DNA of 64,000 bases. Origin: Thamnaconus septentrionalis (lineage: Eukaryota; Chordata; Actinopteri; Tetraodontiformes; Monacanthidae). Where the stretch lies: assembly GCA_009823395.1 (NCBI GenBank), contig CM020511.1:17322001-17386000 (forward strand), given 5' to 3'. A model generated the notes under the pieces. That model had not been told where the DNA came from. It saw only the letters and a program-made list of their open reading frames with translations, and searched no databases. Positions 37,291 to 49,590 of the stretch are shown in pieces. Each line of letters starts with the position of its first letter. The stretch's first letter is position 1. The translations under genes and the position numbers were made by a program.

Positions 37291-38568
37291 AGGTCAAGCT
37301 ATGGAAATTTGGAGCAGTGTTTGCAGAGACCTTGAAGGCCTGCTTCCCTGGACCATTTAAAATGTGAATAACTCATATAAATAATCAATCTGATGTAAGA
37401 ACAGATATGTAATGTAAATGTAAAATCTTACTAGCTCATACACTTTAGATGATACTGTTGCATTTCAAATTTTAATGTGTGGTAAATATTTGATTGTGTA
37501 TAATTAATGCAACACTTGCTTTATTATTGTAAAAGGAAACCTGAAGCATTCATTTTTAAGTGACTATATTTACATATTTATAATTTGTCTGATAGAACTA
37601 CGCAGATGAACGTGCATATCAACGTAGGAGATCAGAAGATGTCAGCCCTCTGTCAAGAATAAGCTGTCATGGAGATTAGTTGATATCAGCAGCATGCTGG
37701 GATCTGAGATATATCATTTATTAAAAACTCGTCAAGTTATGTCATAAAGAACTGCAAGTTTTTTGTTTTGTTTTTTTTCCCCTGAGACATGAAAACCAAT
37801 AGTATCTTTTTTCACTAATTTTAGAAGATTCATTTTACAAGAATAAAACAATGACTTTGTAAGTTTATTTTTAAAATCTTCAAGATTTGGGTTTGAGCAA
37901 ATTACTTCAGAAAGTGCTACAGAAACCCATCTTCCACCTACTTATTACTTCAAAAAAAAATTAAAAAATCCCACTTTATTCTTAGGGTCCAGAGCATGAG
38001 CCCTGGAGTTATCCAGTTGTTCAACCAGTGGATCACTGAGGAAAGCGGAAAACAGTGGAAATTTCAAAGTGACTGATATAAAGACAGGTATTAGTGGCTG
38101 TGTGGCTGCACGATCATCATGCGCCACCACACATGATCGCTGAGTATTTTTCCACACTGACGAGACCTTGCTGGCGGCTCCCTCCCTGCATATGCTCCAT
38201 TTTTCTTTTTAAAAAATATTTACCTGCAGTTTAAGAACAGTTATACCTAAAGACAACAGTAAGGGGCACAGCTTTGACTTCTAGGGTCTTCTAAGGTCAT
38301 ACAGATCATTTGCTTTAAAAAACTCAAAATCAGACTGCAAATTGGACAGAAGTGTTTTCAGGTGGAATCTGATCATGATGATGATTTTTCTGAGCTTTGG
38401 CAGCTGACAGTTGTGCAGAACAGATGGTCACGTCCATTTCCCACAAAAACATAAATGATCATGATGGACAAAATTGTTATTTGTGTCTCTCAATGGTAAG
38501 TCTCGTAACTCAACTGAAGATGTTATGTGGCACAATGTCCTGGCGGTCAATTGGGCTTGTTGTTGTTT
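37291..38568. other. AT-rich spacer, no gene supported
   Basis: A weak exon-like interval lies at 38405-38491 (acceptor TTTTTCTGAGCTTTGGCAG, donor ATG|GTAAGTC), but its frames give no recognisable protein. Nothing else was seen. Confidence 0.45.
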
Positions 38569-38822
38569 GCATGTGTCCGCGTGGGGTCTCTCTAGGTGCT
38601 CGGCCTCCTCCCGCCACCCAAAGACATTTGGCTAATTGGCAACTCTAATGTCTGTAGGTGTGAGTCTGGTGGCTTGTTTGTCTCTATGCGGACCCACGAT
38701 GAATTAGCAACTTATCCAGGGCGCAACTCCGCCTTCCCCCCAAGAGAGCTGGGAAAGGCTCCAGGACCTCCGCAACCGACTGCAGGATAAGTGGTGACAG
38801 AAACTGGATGAGTAAATAGATG
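38569..38822 (+). mobile_element. Fish ATCCATCC-type interspersed repeat, diverged copy
   Basis: Follows in order the hallmark text of a very common ray-finned fish repeat: GCATGT...CGTGGGGTC, CTCCTCCCGCCACCCAAAGAC, CTAATTGGCAACTCTAATG, GTAGGTGTGAG, GATGAATTAGCAACTTATCC, a CCGCCT word, GCTGGGAAAGGCTCCAG, GGATAAGTGGTGACAG and a GGATGAGTAAATAGATG tail. The family is recognised from memory of fish genomes and I cannot give its database name with certainty. The copy is non-coding and well diverged. It is in the opposite orientation to the copy at 50985-51202. Confidence 0.8.
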
Positions 38823-40675
38823 TTTCTGTCACACATCCATGTGGCGGTCGGTGTGAGGACTTTTGATCTGCACATTTCACGCCTCAACATTTCGCTTTCG
38901 TCTTGCGGTTTATTCGTTTCACATCTGGCCTGCAAAGGCCTGGAGTGTTTGGTGAGCAACTGCAGTCCATACTCTTTCTGAGTTGCACTCTGTTGTCTTT
39001 TATGGTTTGGAGTCTGTCCTCTGAAGCCGTGTTGGCAGGCCATGAGGAAACTCACCAGACCGCAGCTGGGCTCCTATAGGGCCGGACTTGAGCAGAGCCA
39101 AATTAATTATATGCCTCAGTGTCACACATACTGTAGCATATAACCTACTTTCGGGGTTACTGGAGTAGTTAAAGCAGAGCAAACAAGTTTTAAGGGGATT
39201 CCAGTGGACTGATTTGGCTGTCAGCTCTTATTCATCGTCCAAAGTGATGAGCTCCGCCCTCCACCTGGAGGGAATTACAGTAGGTTACAGTTGGACACAT
39301 ACTTCCACCAGTCAAAAGGAAATGGCTTATTTCTGCCGAGGAGACCCTGTCCCAGCGAGGGAAGTGGCGAACCACATGAAGCTAGCGCGATCCAGTTTGT
39401 TTAAGCACAGTAATTTACACAGGTGAGAGAGGATGGGCTGCTGGGGATTCGCACAGCAGCGGCCTTGTTTGGTTCCCTCCACCGCCGGGGGAAGCACGGG
39501 CTGAATCCACCCCATTCATCAATTCCGCACCAGGGCTTGCTCAGCTTTTAAGTAGTGCATGTAAAATAAATATTCTTAAACAGTTTTATAAATAGACGCA
39601 AAAAGGCCATTTCAAAGTGGGGAGCATTACTGTGGAATCAGCAAAGGGCTGCACTTAAACAGTCGGAAAACTGTGTGCGGCATTTTAATGAAACTGATTC
39701 CTGGAGGGACGGAGAGACCTGTGGAAATGTTCAGTAACAGCAATGAACAATCTCAGAATCTTCCTGTGTAACGTTAGGCCATAGTGGAGGGCAAAATGTT
39801 AAAAGTGGTGTGTGAGCAGCTTTTTTCTGTGACACAGATGTTTCTGCAAGCTCTAAACACAGCCTCAACAAATAAATCCTACTTTTCTTAGATGATGAGA
39901 TGTGATTTGTATGTTCATCTGTGGTTGAAAGGGGGCCATCAGGTTTTTGAAAACCTCTTCAAGTGGTCAAGTTTGCTCATTGCATATATATCCTGCGCGG
40001 ACGGGAGACCACTGGCAGATCGGAGACGTGCAAAGGCTGCGGTCTGGCTTTGTTGCAACTAAACTGAAAAAAAAATGACCATCCAAATGATTGAAAACCC
40101 CTGATATTAAAATTCTTATTGATTAACCAAGTCAAACATCCAAACTAACCTCATGAAGCATCTGCATTTCTAAGTCTGACTTCCAGCAGATTCACCTTTA
40201 AAAGCTCCCGTTGAAATAATTTCCAGTCGATCTGATGAGGAACAAATCTATAAAGCAGAAAGAGGCGCGGGGGAGAAGGGGGAGACGGAGGCTTGTTCCG
40301 AAAACAGGAGATGTCTGCAATAGCAAACAATAGTCCGGCAGTGTGGTGGTGGCACTTTTATTGATCACAACAGTTCTTTAATACAAAGAAGAGCAAAGGA
40401 CAACAAAAGGCTTTCCCCACCCCCGAAATGGCTTTGACGAGACTTGACAAGACACTGCGGGGCATCACAGCTCATCATGGGGACTGGTACCAAGTCAGTG
40501 GCCCTCCTAGTGTGATTGGCAGGTGGCTCATCCAACCCACGCTTACCTTCTTGTCCACCACCAACATCATCCAGTGAACACTCCTATCCGCTTCCACATG
40601 TAGACAGAAAGTTAATCAAAAAAATGACAATCCCTGGAGAACTTCTTTCCACAAAGCTGTTCATCTTGTCCTCGG

Positions 40676-40678
<3 letters not shown>
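38823..40678. other. Spacer with some exon-like spots, no gene supported
   Basis: A 70-codon plus-strand frame at 39214-39426 ends at a strong donor-like CAG|GTGAGAG, and 39330-39520 is moderately CG-rich. A minus-strand donor-like AAG|GTAAGC lies at 40546-40551. None gives a recognisable protein. No transposon or RNA gene was recognised. Confidence 0.4.

Positions 40679-40707
<29 letters not shown>
40679..40707. repeat. (GT)14 microsatellite
   Basis: Pure GT run following CAGC. Confidence 0.97.
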
Positions 40708-40710
<3 letters not shown>

Positions 40711-41267
40711 AATAAAGAAAAGGGGGCTGTACTGCAGCTGTGATTTACCTCATCTGTCGCCGCTTTCAGAGTTTTGCTCTGATGGATGCTCAACTTTTTA
40801 ATTTACAGCCCTTTTAATTTAGTTCCAAACTCGGTTCCTTCATTATCGCCATTTTATTTGTCTGCGCGACCTCCACTCGCCTCCGTGATTTCCATCGTGG
40901 AAAGCCTCCGAGAGCTGTCTCTTTATTCATCCATCAATCTTCCCTTTTGACGCAGCCTTTCCTCGCTCAAGGTTGTGGCATGAGGTTACTTTATTTTGAC
41001 TTTCTTTTATGTTGGGCATAACACCCCATCCATCCATCTGTCCTCCTGCGAATCTGCCTTTGTTATGGGCTTATTCAGACTTGTTTACAACTCTCCCTCC
41101 CTCTCCTCACCGACAGTGTTTCATTCATTCATCATCACCCCTGATAGGCCGTCACTGATGCAGCCATTCCACCATCTTCATCATCCATCTTCAGTCAGCG
41201 GCTGTTTGCGTGTGCCACACTCTCTGCCAGGCTGTTTACTGACCGTCCTTGCTTATTTTGTTCTTAT

Positions 41268-41295
41268 TTCTTCTTCTTCTTCTTCTTTTTTTTTC
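41268..41295. repeat. (TTC)n and T-rich tract
   Basis: Six to seven TTC units run into a T-homopolymer. Confidence 0.85.
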
Positions 41296-42075
41296 TTAAG
41301 TTTATCCCTTCAACTATTTACCCTGTTCTGGGCCACGTTAAAAAGAAAGTTTTCATCAGGTTCTATTTATCTGTCCATGAGGGGTTTTTTTTTGTAAAGG
41401 AGCTCACGAAAATAAATAAATTCTACCCTCCCCCTCTTTTTTTTTTTTGGCTTCTCTTCAAGGAGCATCTCCACATTCTCAAAAATGTTGATACTCTTCT
41501 CCTCTTCCCTCCTTCGAGAGAACTTTTTTGAAGCTGCCTGTCCACCGCTCCATGCATTTCTCTCTTCAGCGCAAAAGTTGTACAGACAAATATTTTGGTC
41601 AATGAGGGTTTTTCTCCTCGGCGAGGTGAGGATTCGTGAAGTGAATTACACAAATGTTTGACCGCAACAAACAGGGCCAGATGCCTAATAGACGCCCACA
41701 GGATGAAACAGTGCTTAGGGCGGGGAGACAGGTAATGTAAATCTTGAAACACACACAAACAAACCCCTGTCAGATGTCTATCTCTCAGTCTTGTTTTTGT
41801 TTATGCATTGATCCCTCCCCAACCAAATCCAACTTGCAGCGATCTTTCTGACTGACCGGCTGCCCTCTCTTTCATTTCAAACTAAAGAATTTCATAAACC
41901 CTGACCAACTCTGGCAGGATGGGAGAGTGGGAAACGGAAGAAATGCAGCTGAGGTAATAACCTGATTTCGCCTCAGTTGGTTTTGATTTAACAGAGGAAG
42001 AGTGTGTCAGAAAATCAGCAGGCGCTCTCCTGTCTCGGTTCCCTGGCAGATACACCCCCCCTCCCGCCCCCCCCA

Positions 42076-42104
42076 TCTCTTTCTCTCTCTCTCTCTCTCT
42101 CTCT
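42076..42104. repeat. (CT)n microsatellite
   Basis: CT run flanked by C-homopolymers, making a pyrimidine-only stretch on the plus strand from about 42050 to 42114. Confidence 0.95.
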
Positions 42105-42319
42105 CCCCCCTTTTGCTTTAAAGAAAAAAAAGGAGCGACTGAGACACAAAATGAAAGGAGAGACGTGCTGAACAAAGAGGGATAGAGACAGTGAAACACA
42201 CCCCATGCCAATGAAATAAAGTCAGCTGACACAAAGAGGCAGCGATAGCATTGAGGGAAGTGAATGTGCTGCAGAGGCAGATGGGGGCGAATAGAGGAGG
42301 ACGTGGGAAGGTATTAGCA

Positions 42320-42400
42320 GAGAATGCATTTTTAATAGCGCACAGATCAGACGCACCAAGAGCTCAAATGCAAATAAGCACTTTGCATCCACAATTCTGA
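42320..42400. promoter_or_regulatory. Candidate regulatory element with octamer-like site
   Basis: Contains TTTTTAATAGCGCAC and CTCAAATGCAAATAAGC; ATGCAAAT is the established POU/octamer motif. The surroundings are unique sequence. Calling this an enhancer is inference. Confidence 0.2.
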
Positions 42401-43120
42401 TCTTCCTATCCCCCCCCCACCTATCAGGTGTATTCATAATCATTTGGAAGACATGACAGTGTATCTGACACTAAGAGAACAAGACCCTGACAACATGACA
42501 GGGAGGGACAGAGAGGCTAATGGGTAAATACTGCGCCGCACGCCACTCACACCGCGTGCACGCTGCCAGTTGATTACCCCAGGTGTTTGTATTCACACAT
42601 GAGGAGCATTTGAATATTAAACTCCTCCAAAAACATGTGTCAGCCCTCGCCCATCTGTCTGTCTCCCTGCAACGCCTTGACAAAAGCGCAAGCACAATTA
42701 ATGTAAAGCTGGCAGGATGTGCCAATTTACCTCTAGTTTCCCTGCTCAGAGCGTCAGACTTTCCTTTTAAAGCGCACATTTTTTTTCTTTTTTTTTTTTT
42801 TAGCATAATAGATGAGGCGTGTCGTTCCCTGTGCCAAAAGCGCCCTCACATCCAAAAAAATGTCCCAATTTGCCCATTTTGGAAGCAGATTCCAATTTAG
42901 AGCTTAAATAAAATGACGGTTTTAGGAGCAACATTCTGTATCTCCACATGCCAGTCCATTTTTTCTGTTTTTTCTTTTTCCATTTGCATGACATTCTGCA
43001 CACATTAGCAAAAAAAAAAAGGAAAATATTTTGCAGAAAAAGATAATTCCCCCTCGAATATCCAGGGTTATCAGTTAAAAAAGTGATGCATTCCAATGCA
43101 TCCTGTATCGTTGTGTTGCC
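42401..43120. other. Spacer, no gene supported
   Basis: CNE-like text at 42565-42625 (TTGATTACCCCAGGTG, GAATATTAAACTCC) and A/T homopolymers at 42780-42802 and 43009-43020. No gene was recognised. Confidence 0.4.
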
Positions 43121-43147
43121 CTGTCCTGTCTTGTCTTGTCTTGTCTT
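43121..43147. repeat. (CTTGT)n pentanucleotide array
   Basis: About four TCTTG units preceded by CCTGTCCTG. A short (CTCAA)n run follows at 43195-43212. Confidence 0.85.
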
Positions 43148-43491
43148 ATTGTGTCTCCGCTATGGACAGGTGACTGTAAAATGAAAAAAGTGCTCTCAAC
43201 TCAACTCAACTCATCCTCACACATTTTTATTGTTATTATAAAGCTGGTTTGTTTTTATATGTACTTTAAATTTTGTTACCATTATTTATTTATTTTTCAT
43301 TATGGTGTTTGTTGCTTTAAAAGGTTCATCATTCATCAATAATTGTTTTCCGGCTTATGTCATTTGGATTTTGTTACGTTTGCAGGCGTTTTAAACTGAA
43401 TGCATTCTTATAAATCAAACAAATATCAAGTTGAAATATTTATTTCTGTAGAATTGCCATAGTGAAGTTTTGTATGTACTGCAGTTGTTGC

Positions 43492-43522
<31 letters not shown>
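43492..43522. repeat. (CTA)10 trinucleotide array
   Basis: Ten perfect CTA units. Confidence 0.95.
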
Positions 43523-45204
43523 CTACTCTTAAACTGTACACATATGTTGATTGTCACGTGACAAACCAAAAATAAAACCCTCCAAGTTTTGGTTATAATG
43601 TAATCAAAGTGTCTTTGAATAATCTTTGCTCAACAAACGAAGAAAGGTGAAAAGATCTAGGATTGAGGCAGACACCAGTGGTTTCTAAGATTTCAAGAAA
43701 TACATTTAATAGAAACAAGAAACCATGCTGTACATTGACTGGCCTGCCCGATACAGTCACTCTTTATTGGCAGAATATACACAGAAAGCACATCCAAGGC
43801 CTAATGACATGTGAATAATGGGAACAAAGCCATCCAACATTGGGCGACAAAAAGCTTAAATGGTCCATTATGTGGGGATGTAAAGGTATCAAGGGCTATG
43901 TTGGGACCATTCTGATTGCTTGTTGTTTCCATTCCTACAGCCAGCAAAATTAATAAATAAATATTAAAAAAAATTAACTCAATTTTTTTTTTTTTTTCTT
44001 CGAACCATTCGGTCATTTGGTCTAAATGAAATCCTCAAGACAGTTTGAGTTGTGCCAATTTATAACAGAACAAGTCAAAGCCTTTGAATCACACACACTG
44101 GGTCTTTCATGCTTATTGCACTGTGCATGAGGCATCATGCATCAGCAAACTTATGAGTTTTTTTTTTCTTTTGAGGTGGAAGCCTTTGACATTGTTTTTG
44201 TCTGTTGATCGCATATCACCGATCTGCAACAACATCCACAGAAAATTGGTGCCATGCAGTTCTACAAAAAAAATCCCGAGCAAAACCATCACAGAAAGGC
44301 ATGATTGAAAGTGCAAAAAGCCGGCGTTCATACATGGTCAGTGTCACGCTCTCAGTTACTAGTTACACTTTTGATAGAAAAAAAATGAAGACGACGTAAA
44401 TGCACACAGATGTGTAAGCCGTCACATTGCTGCAAAAACAGTAGATAAACTTTACAGTAACATCATCACATAGAGGCAGCTTTTTGGTGCACCTTAGTCT
44501 TATTATAAGAAAGGCACTTACAATGACTCAAATTAGCCGTTCCATTAATCCTACAGTGTAATCCCTCTATTGCATGGACCGCTTTATTCAACCCGAGCAT
44601 GGATTAGAGAACACTGAGACTCTGTGCTGGTGGTCACTGGTGTATAACACCTCATAAAGATAATATGCAGCGTGCGTGCATGTGTGTGTGTGTGCGTGTG
44701 CGGGCGCTGGTGCGCTGGTGCGTTTCCTGCTGTGCCGGTGGTCACCATTGTGTAACGCAGAAAGTTTGAGTGTGGCCGTGCGTGTGTGGGGTGGTATGTC
44801 GTACATGTGGATAATGTGCTTCTTGCCTTCCTTTGTGGTTACCTGGTGAAGGGGAAAATCCCTGTGAGGTGGTCTTCTCGCTAGGTGGACTACAGAGCAG
44901 GGGGCCTGTAACAGAGGAAACTGGGAATTAATAAAATAAACCCTCTGACTCCAAGACTATTTCAGGTCATGGAGCCCAGAAATGAAACAAAAAGTGTTGG
45001 GTTGAAACAGATGAGCCAAAGGAAAGACAAAAGACTGAAAAAAAAAGATGTGTTTCAACTCTGCCCAGTTCGCACAGAGTAAAAACAGATTTGGCAAAGT
45101 TTAGCATATTAAATATGGTGTTTTAGCACAGTCAGAAAATTTCTTTCACATGGTGTTTCTTTGTTTACTACCCAGTCAAAATTTCTGGATTTTTATTGAA
45201 CCAC
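43523..45204. other. Spacer, no gene supported
   Basis: Contains a T-run at 43984-43999, an impure GT tract at 44678-44705, and no recognised exon. Minus-strand AATAAA words (for example at 43765) are not linked to any coding sequence. Confidence 0.45.
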
Positions 45205-45207
45205 TTC

Positions 45208-45290
45208 AATCAGAATCAGAATCAACTTTATTAAAGTTTGAGCATGCAAACATATGACTCCAGTGACCCGGTGTTTCTAAGCTCAAACTC
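45208..45290. mobile_element. Fish ATCAGAATCAGAATC-type repeat fragment
   Basis: AATCAGAATCAGAATCAACT followed by TTATTAAAGTTTGAGCATGC and then ATGACTCCAGTGACCCGG matches a frequent fish interspersed repeat (TCAGAATC tandem, CTTTATT word, then a GACTCC word). Only a short diverged piece is present. Confidence 0.6.
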
Positions 45291-46422
45291 AAATTTAAAC
45301 CCTTTAAAAGGAGAAGCAGAAGAAATTTACCCCTTGACCTCACTGCTTCCTTTTCTGCAGTATTATTTGCAAAGTGGAACTGGTTGGTAATGGGAAAGTA
45401 GGGCAGTAATAATAAACATTTATATCCATCTGCTGCTAAAGGGGAAAATCTATACTATACAATCAGAAAAAAAAAAGATATCGGTCAGAGATGCATCGCT
45501 GCACAGCTCTCACTGGAGCTTAGAATGAAAGTATCCATCATGCACTGTTTGCATCCCAGATGGAGAAAATCTTTAAAGGTGGCCCGAAAATGGTTTCATT
45601 TGCACCGATGATGCATGGTGCGTTCAAAGTACGTGTATATTAGTGTTCAGCGAGCATGCATCACAGAAATGAACAGTGTGGTTGCTTTCAGCAAAATGAA
45701 GCTCAGTTATATTCTGTGCAAATGAGCAGATTTTGTTCCAGTAGAACACTGCCGTGAATGCTTACCGCGGTGTGGCTGACTGTTCTGCAAATAATTCCCC
45801 TGATCATAAAATCATGGACAGAATTGGCCCCTTAGAGCGGAATTTATAGTTAAGTTTTTAACTGTTGTTTTGTTTCAATCTATCACAGAACTGGTTATTA
45901 TTAAAAAAAAAAAATAAATAAAATAAAAATAACTCTGCTTCAAGGGAATGTATCACCAGTGTGTAAAATAATTTGAATTTGAATTGAATCACAAACACAC
46001 TGTCCTCCCCAAGGAAATAAAACAAACATTGTCTATTTACCAGAGATATTAAACAAAGCAGATTTTGATGGGATAACGTGTAAAAGACAAACATACAAAG
46101 AAATTCAATGGAAAGGTTCGAAGAAGTTCCAATCCAAACATTCAAAATGGAGACAAATAAATAAACCAGGTGTCATAAGGTCCTAGATGATTTCACATTC
46201 AGTTTGTTTGTCCTTTCATTGTGACCTCTCGCACTACTTTACAAACACGAATTAATTGACACACAAACATCAAAACCTTGGTGGCAGAGACTAACATTGA
46301 TAAAACAGTCTGAAAGTCCTCTGTTGTTTCTTTTTTTTTTTTTTTTTGTTTTCAATTACCATTGAGCAGCAATTAATTTCAAATTATTCCAGTATTGTAC
46401 TCCTGGACACCTTGACATATGG
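45291..46422. other. AT-rich spacer, no gene supported
   Basis: Has an A-rich AAATAAATAAAAT run at 45901-45930, a short AATTTGAATTTGAATTG tail-like repeat at 45971-45988 and a T-run at 46331-46347. No gene was recognised. Confidence 0.45.
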
Positions 46423-46850
46423 TGCATCTGGAAAGTGTCACTTTTTCCACATTTTGCTATGTTACAGTCTCATTCCAACGCGGATCAAAATGTTTCCTCA
46501 GAATTCAACATAAAACACCCCATAACCAATATTCACAGCCTTTGCTCATTTGTTTGTTGATGCACCTTTGGCAGCAATTACATCGTCAAGTATTTTTGAA
46601 TATGACGCCACTAGCTTGGCGCACCTATCTTTCGCCCATTCCTCTTTGCAGCACCTCTCAAGCTCCATCGGGTTGGTTGGGGAGCCATTTTCAGATCATT
46701 TCCAGATGATGGTTAATAAGTCTTAAGTCTGGTCTCTGGCTGAGCCACTCAAGGACATTCACAAAAATGTTCTGAAGCCACTCCTGAGATAGCATGGCTG
46801 TGCACTTAGGGTCATTGTCCTGTTGAAAGATGAAGCTTCACCCCAGTCCG
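46423..46850 (-). mobile_element. Truncated Tc1/mariner-like DNA transposon
   Basis: The plus-strand left edge TGCATCTGGAAAGTGTCAC resembles the end of a family of fish Tc1-like elements. The next ~80 bases match their sub-terminal sequence with deletions. The minus strand then encodes the C-terminal part of a Tc1 transposase: FIFQQDNDPK near 46800-46835 (the conserved D of the DDE triad is in QQDND), followed by WLQN, NVLEW and PDL words. It ends abruptly at about 46850, so the N-terminal helix-turn-helix, the first catalytic D and the other terminal repeat are absent. Frame breaks and internal deletions make it a dead fossil. Confidence 0.9.
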
Positions 46851-47221
46851 GGTGCACTGTGCAAGCAGTAAAACACCCTCCGGTGGATCACTCCAAGGTT
46901 CTCTTCTTTCATAATGCCACAGCGCTTGCCTTTTTCATCTTTCAGTCAATTTTAATATCTCTGTCAAAAGAATGGCAACCATCACGACGCGAGAAATTTG
47001 TAAACATCTTTAGACACAAATGCTCTCAAGGGACAACACGCAAAATAGGCTCATGTGCAAAATATAATGCTAGTTTAAAAAAAAAAACGGGCGGTATCAG
47101 AAGAAGGAAGGTATGCAAACTGGAATGTGAAACTGGAATTTTAGACCAACACTCTTCGCCTCCATATTCAACGTGCAACAGTTTTCAAAACTCTCACTCA
47201 TTCCAGCAGCAGCTGCTGTGT

Positions 47222-47429
47222 CTACAAGCTGCGTTGCGTGTCAGGTAGCGGCGCTGTCTTCCCATCAGGCTGCCACTTCTCTTCAACAGTCATTTTCTCC
47301 TGCAGCAATTTAGCCATTTCAACTTCCCCGCTAGAAAGTTTCAACTGCCCTGGTGAAGCCTTTTTTTTTCTTTGTTTTTCCAGAAAAAGCTTTTGTGGTG
47401 TTAATGTAGGTACACGCACTCTGGTCAGG
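47222..47429 (-). CDS. Exon-like basic open frame, unknown protein
   Basis: On the minus strand a run of 17 T followed by ACAG makes a very strong splice acceptor. The frame opens as LTRVRVPTLTPQKLFLEKQ, continues through a basic RKKK stretch and a charged, helix-like part (EVEMAKLLQEKMTVEEKW) and stops at TAG (47222-47224), about 68 codons. No upstream ATG is needed if this is a 3'-terminal exon. I do not recognise the protein. Its composition is more protein-like than most frames here. It lies about 370 bases from the Tc1 fragment, so it could also be part of a decayed transposable element. Confidence 0.25.
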
Positions 47430-47732
47430 CTGTAAAAAAAAAAAAAAAAAGCATGGGTGGCACGCAGAAAGTGTCAGGTACAGTGCAGAACAAAAATCTC
47501 ATAATCCACTAACTCTTTGCTAGTCATTATTATTTTACATGGAAGCTGTCCCAAATACATAAGGCCCCTTCCCTGCTTAGCCCGGTCTGCCAGGCTCCAA
47601 TGCTGGGTTTGATGTTCCTCCAACATCCAACAGGCTATGATTATTTCATTCCTTTTTTAACATAACACATCAATTATTCAACCTTTGCTAGACCAGATTT
47701 GATTTTTTTTTGATTTAACAAAAATGGCTGAG

Positions 47733-47733
<1 letters not shown>

Positions 47734-47813
<80 letters not shown>
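47734..47813. repeat. (TG)40 microsatellite
   Basis: The longest pure dinucleotide array in the window, 80 bases. Confidence 0.98.
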
Positions 47814-47816
<3 letters not shown>

Positions 47817-49590
47817 GAAACCACACATCTGAAGGGGAGACTGAATATAAAATGTCCCTGCAAAGATAATACCTCATGCCTTGATGATGATGGATGGCTG
47901 TTGGAGGGGGTGGAGTAGAGAGAGAAAAAAAAGAAATGCAAGTGCTCTGGAATAAATGATGGCTTCATTAGCATAGCTTCTTTTTGCCATACAATAAATT
48001 GCCTTCTATACTTAAGGCAAACGGTCCACACAACAAGTGCAACTGTGGCACTTGTGTGTACTAATGGACAGTAATGTGAATCCACGAGGTCCAGGTTTGA
48101 GAGCAGTAGCAGCTAAAAGTTAGACTGTAAGCCCTCTGCGTTATAACTTAGTCCCCAAAGCATTTCATTGTAAAATTAATTAGCCTGCAATGCCAAACCT
48201 CTCATTAATGCCTACCTTTTGCTAAAATGGTTCCTTTATCCTTTGGCCTCATTTCCTCTCGCTCAGTCCCCTCTTCTCACCCCCTTCCCGCCTCTTCCTC
48301 CCTCCTCTCCTTCCATCTCTCTACATCTCTGCTAATGAAGCCAGTTAAATCTTTGCCAAAACACAAACAGCGCAAAGAGAAGAAGTAAGAACAGTGCTTA
48401 CTGTTTGTTAAAGGATTCATCATGTGAGCTGTTTCCTATGAATAATAAATGCAAACGCTGACTTTTGTCTGCAGACAAGACTTTGGAACATGAATTATGC
48501 ATTGTTATTCCTGGATGGGGCAATGCAGGGACATTGTGGCTGCAAGTGTATCGAGTGTGTGTATGTGAGACACCCCAAGTACACACTGTGAATATAGCTG
48601 CCGAGGTTGTGGATACAGTTCACCTTAATTAAAACTCTTGTGAGATTGTTGTGTGTGCAAATACATTGGCAGCCAAAACCCTCCTGGAAGAGTTCGCCCA
48701 AGTTGGAAAACTCAGTCATTATCTTCTCCATTCCCATGATGATCATCATGTTAGGTGAAGTTTCTTAGTCCAAAGAAATTCTGGATCTTTCAGGCAAAAC
48801 AGTGTTGCAACACTCTATGTGACGGGTGGGGAAGACAAGAACCTATTAAAAAGTCCTCATCTTACAGTCCATAAAGGCTGTAATTATTGTGAAGGCAATT
48901 TCAAAAGATCTCAAAGATTACCGCTGACTATGCAACACAGAGCAATTTTGGACTCCTGTTTTTTCTAGTTTTAAAAAGCTCCACTCTTCTTCAGCTATTT
49001 AGAAAAACATTGTAAAAAAAAAACACTCAAAAAATAAAGAAATAAATACATAAAAAATTAAACAGAAACATTGCTGAACTTGTCATTGACATTACAGGCA
49101 AGCAGAAAATTACTGAATCTAATTTTGAGGTAAAGTGTTTTTAGCTCCAGGAGGCTCATTTTGAAATCCAATCAAAAAGATCCCAAATGTCCCAAACATT
49201 TGTATTGTTGGGTTTATTTATCTTATTCAAGTCTCTTGATTGGGCAGGATGAATGTGTGTATTTTGGCTCATTTGTCCTGTGTGTAGGAGGTGTGTGAGG
49301 TGGTGGCCCAGCATATTTATGGCCACGGTATTTTTCCATTTGATCTCTTACTCCCCCCCCCCCCCATACACAGTAATCATTACAGCAACAAAAGAGACCG
49401 CCTTTCCGCTATGCAGTGGAAAGGTTCCACTTGCAATGCTAAAATGTTTTTCTTTTTTGTGTCTGTTGTCACTGGGGAAATGATGGGGGGGTGGGGGGGG
49501 GGGACTTGATTGAAAATCAGGGAAAAAAGGGAATAATTACAAAGAAAAGAAAAAGGCAGCCATCCACCCGCGACAGCAATCATCAGTGAT
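47814..49590. other. Spacer with AT-rich conserved-looking pieces, no gene supported
   Basis: The parts at 47950-48005 (GATGGCTTCATTAGCATAGC, CATACAATAAATTGCC) and 48168-48215 (TGTAAAATTAATTAGCC, CTCATTAATGCC) have homeodomain-type cores. A minus-strand donor-like AAAAG|GTAGGC lies at 48211-48216. G-runs lie at 49485-49503. No gene was recognised. Confidence 0.4.

Noticed and set aside
38405..38491. Splice-flanked interval ending in ATG|GTAAGTC
   Set aside because: The acceptor is average, frames give no recognisable peptide, and pairs of this quality are expected by chance; mentioned only in the spacer entry.
40345..40560. Minus-strand terminal exon with AATAAA near 40360 and a donor-like AAG|GTAAGC at 40546-40551
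   Set aside because: The donor and the poly(A)-like word are too close to bound an intron and exon sensibly, and no recognisable frame joins them.
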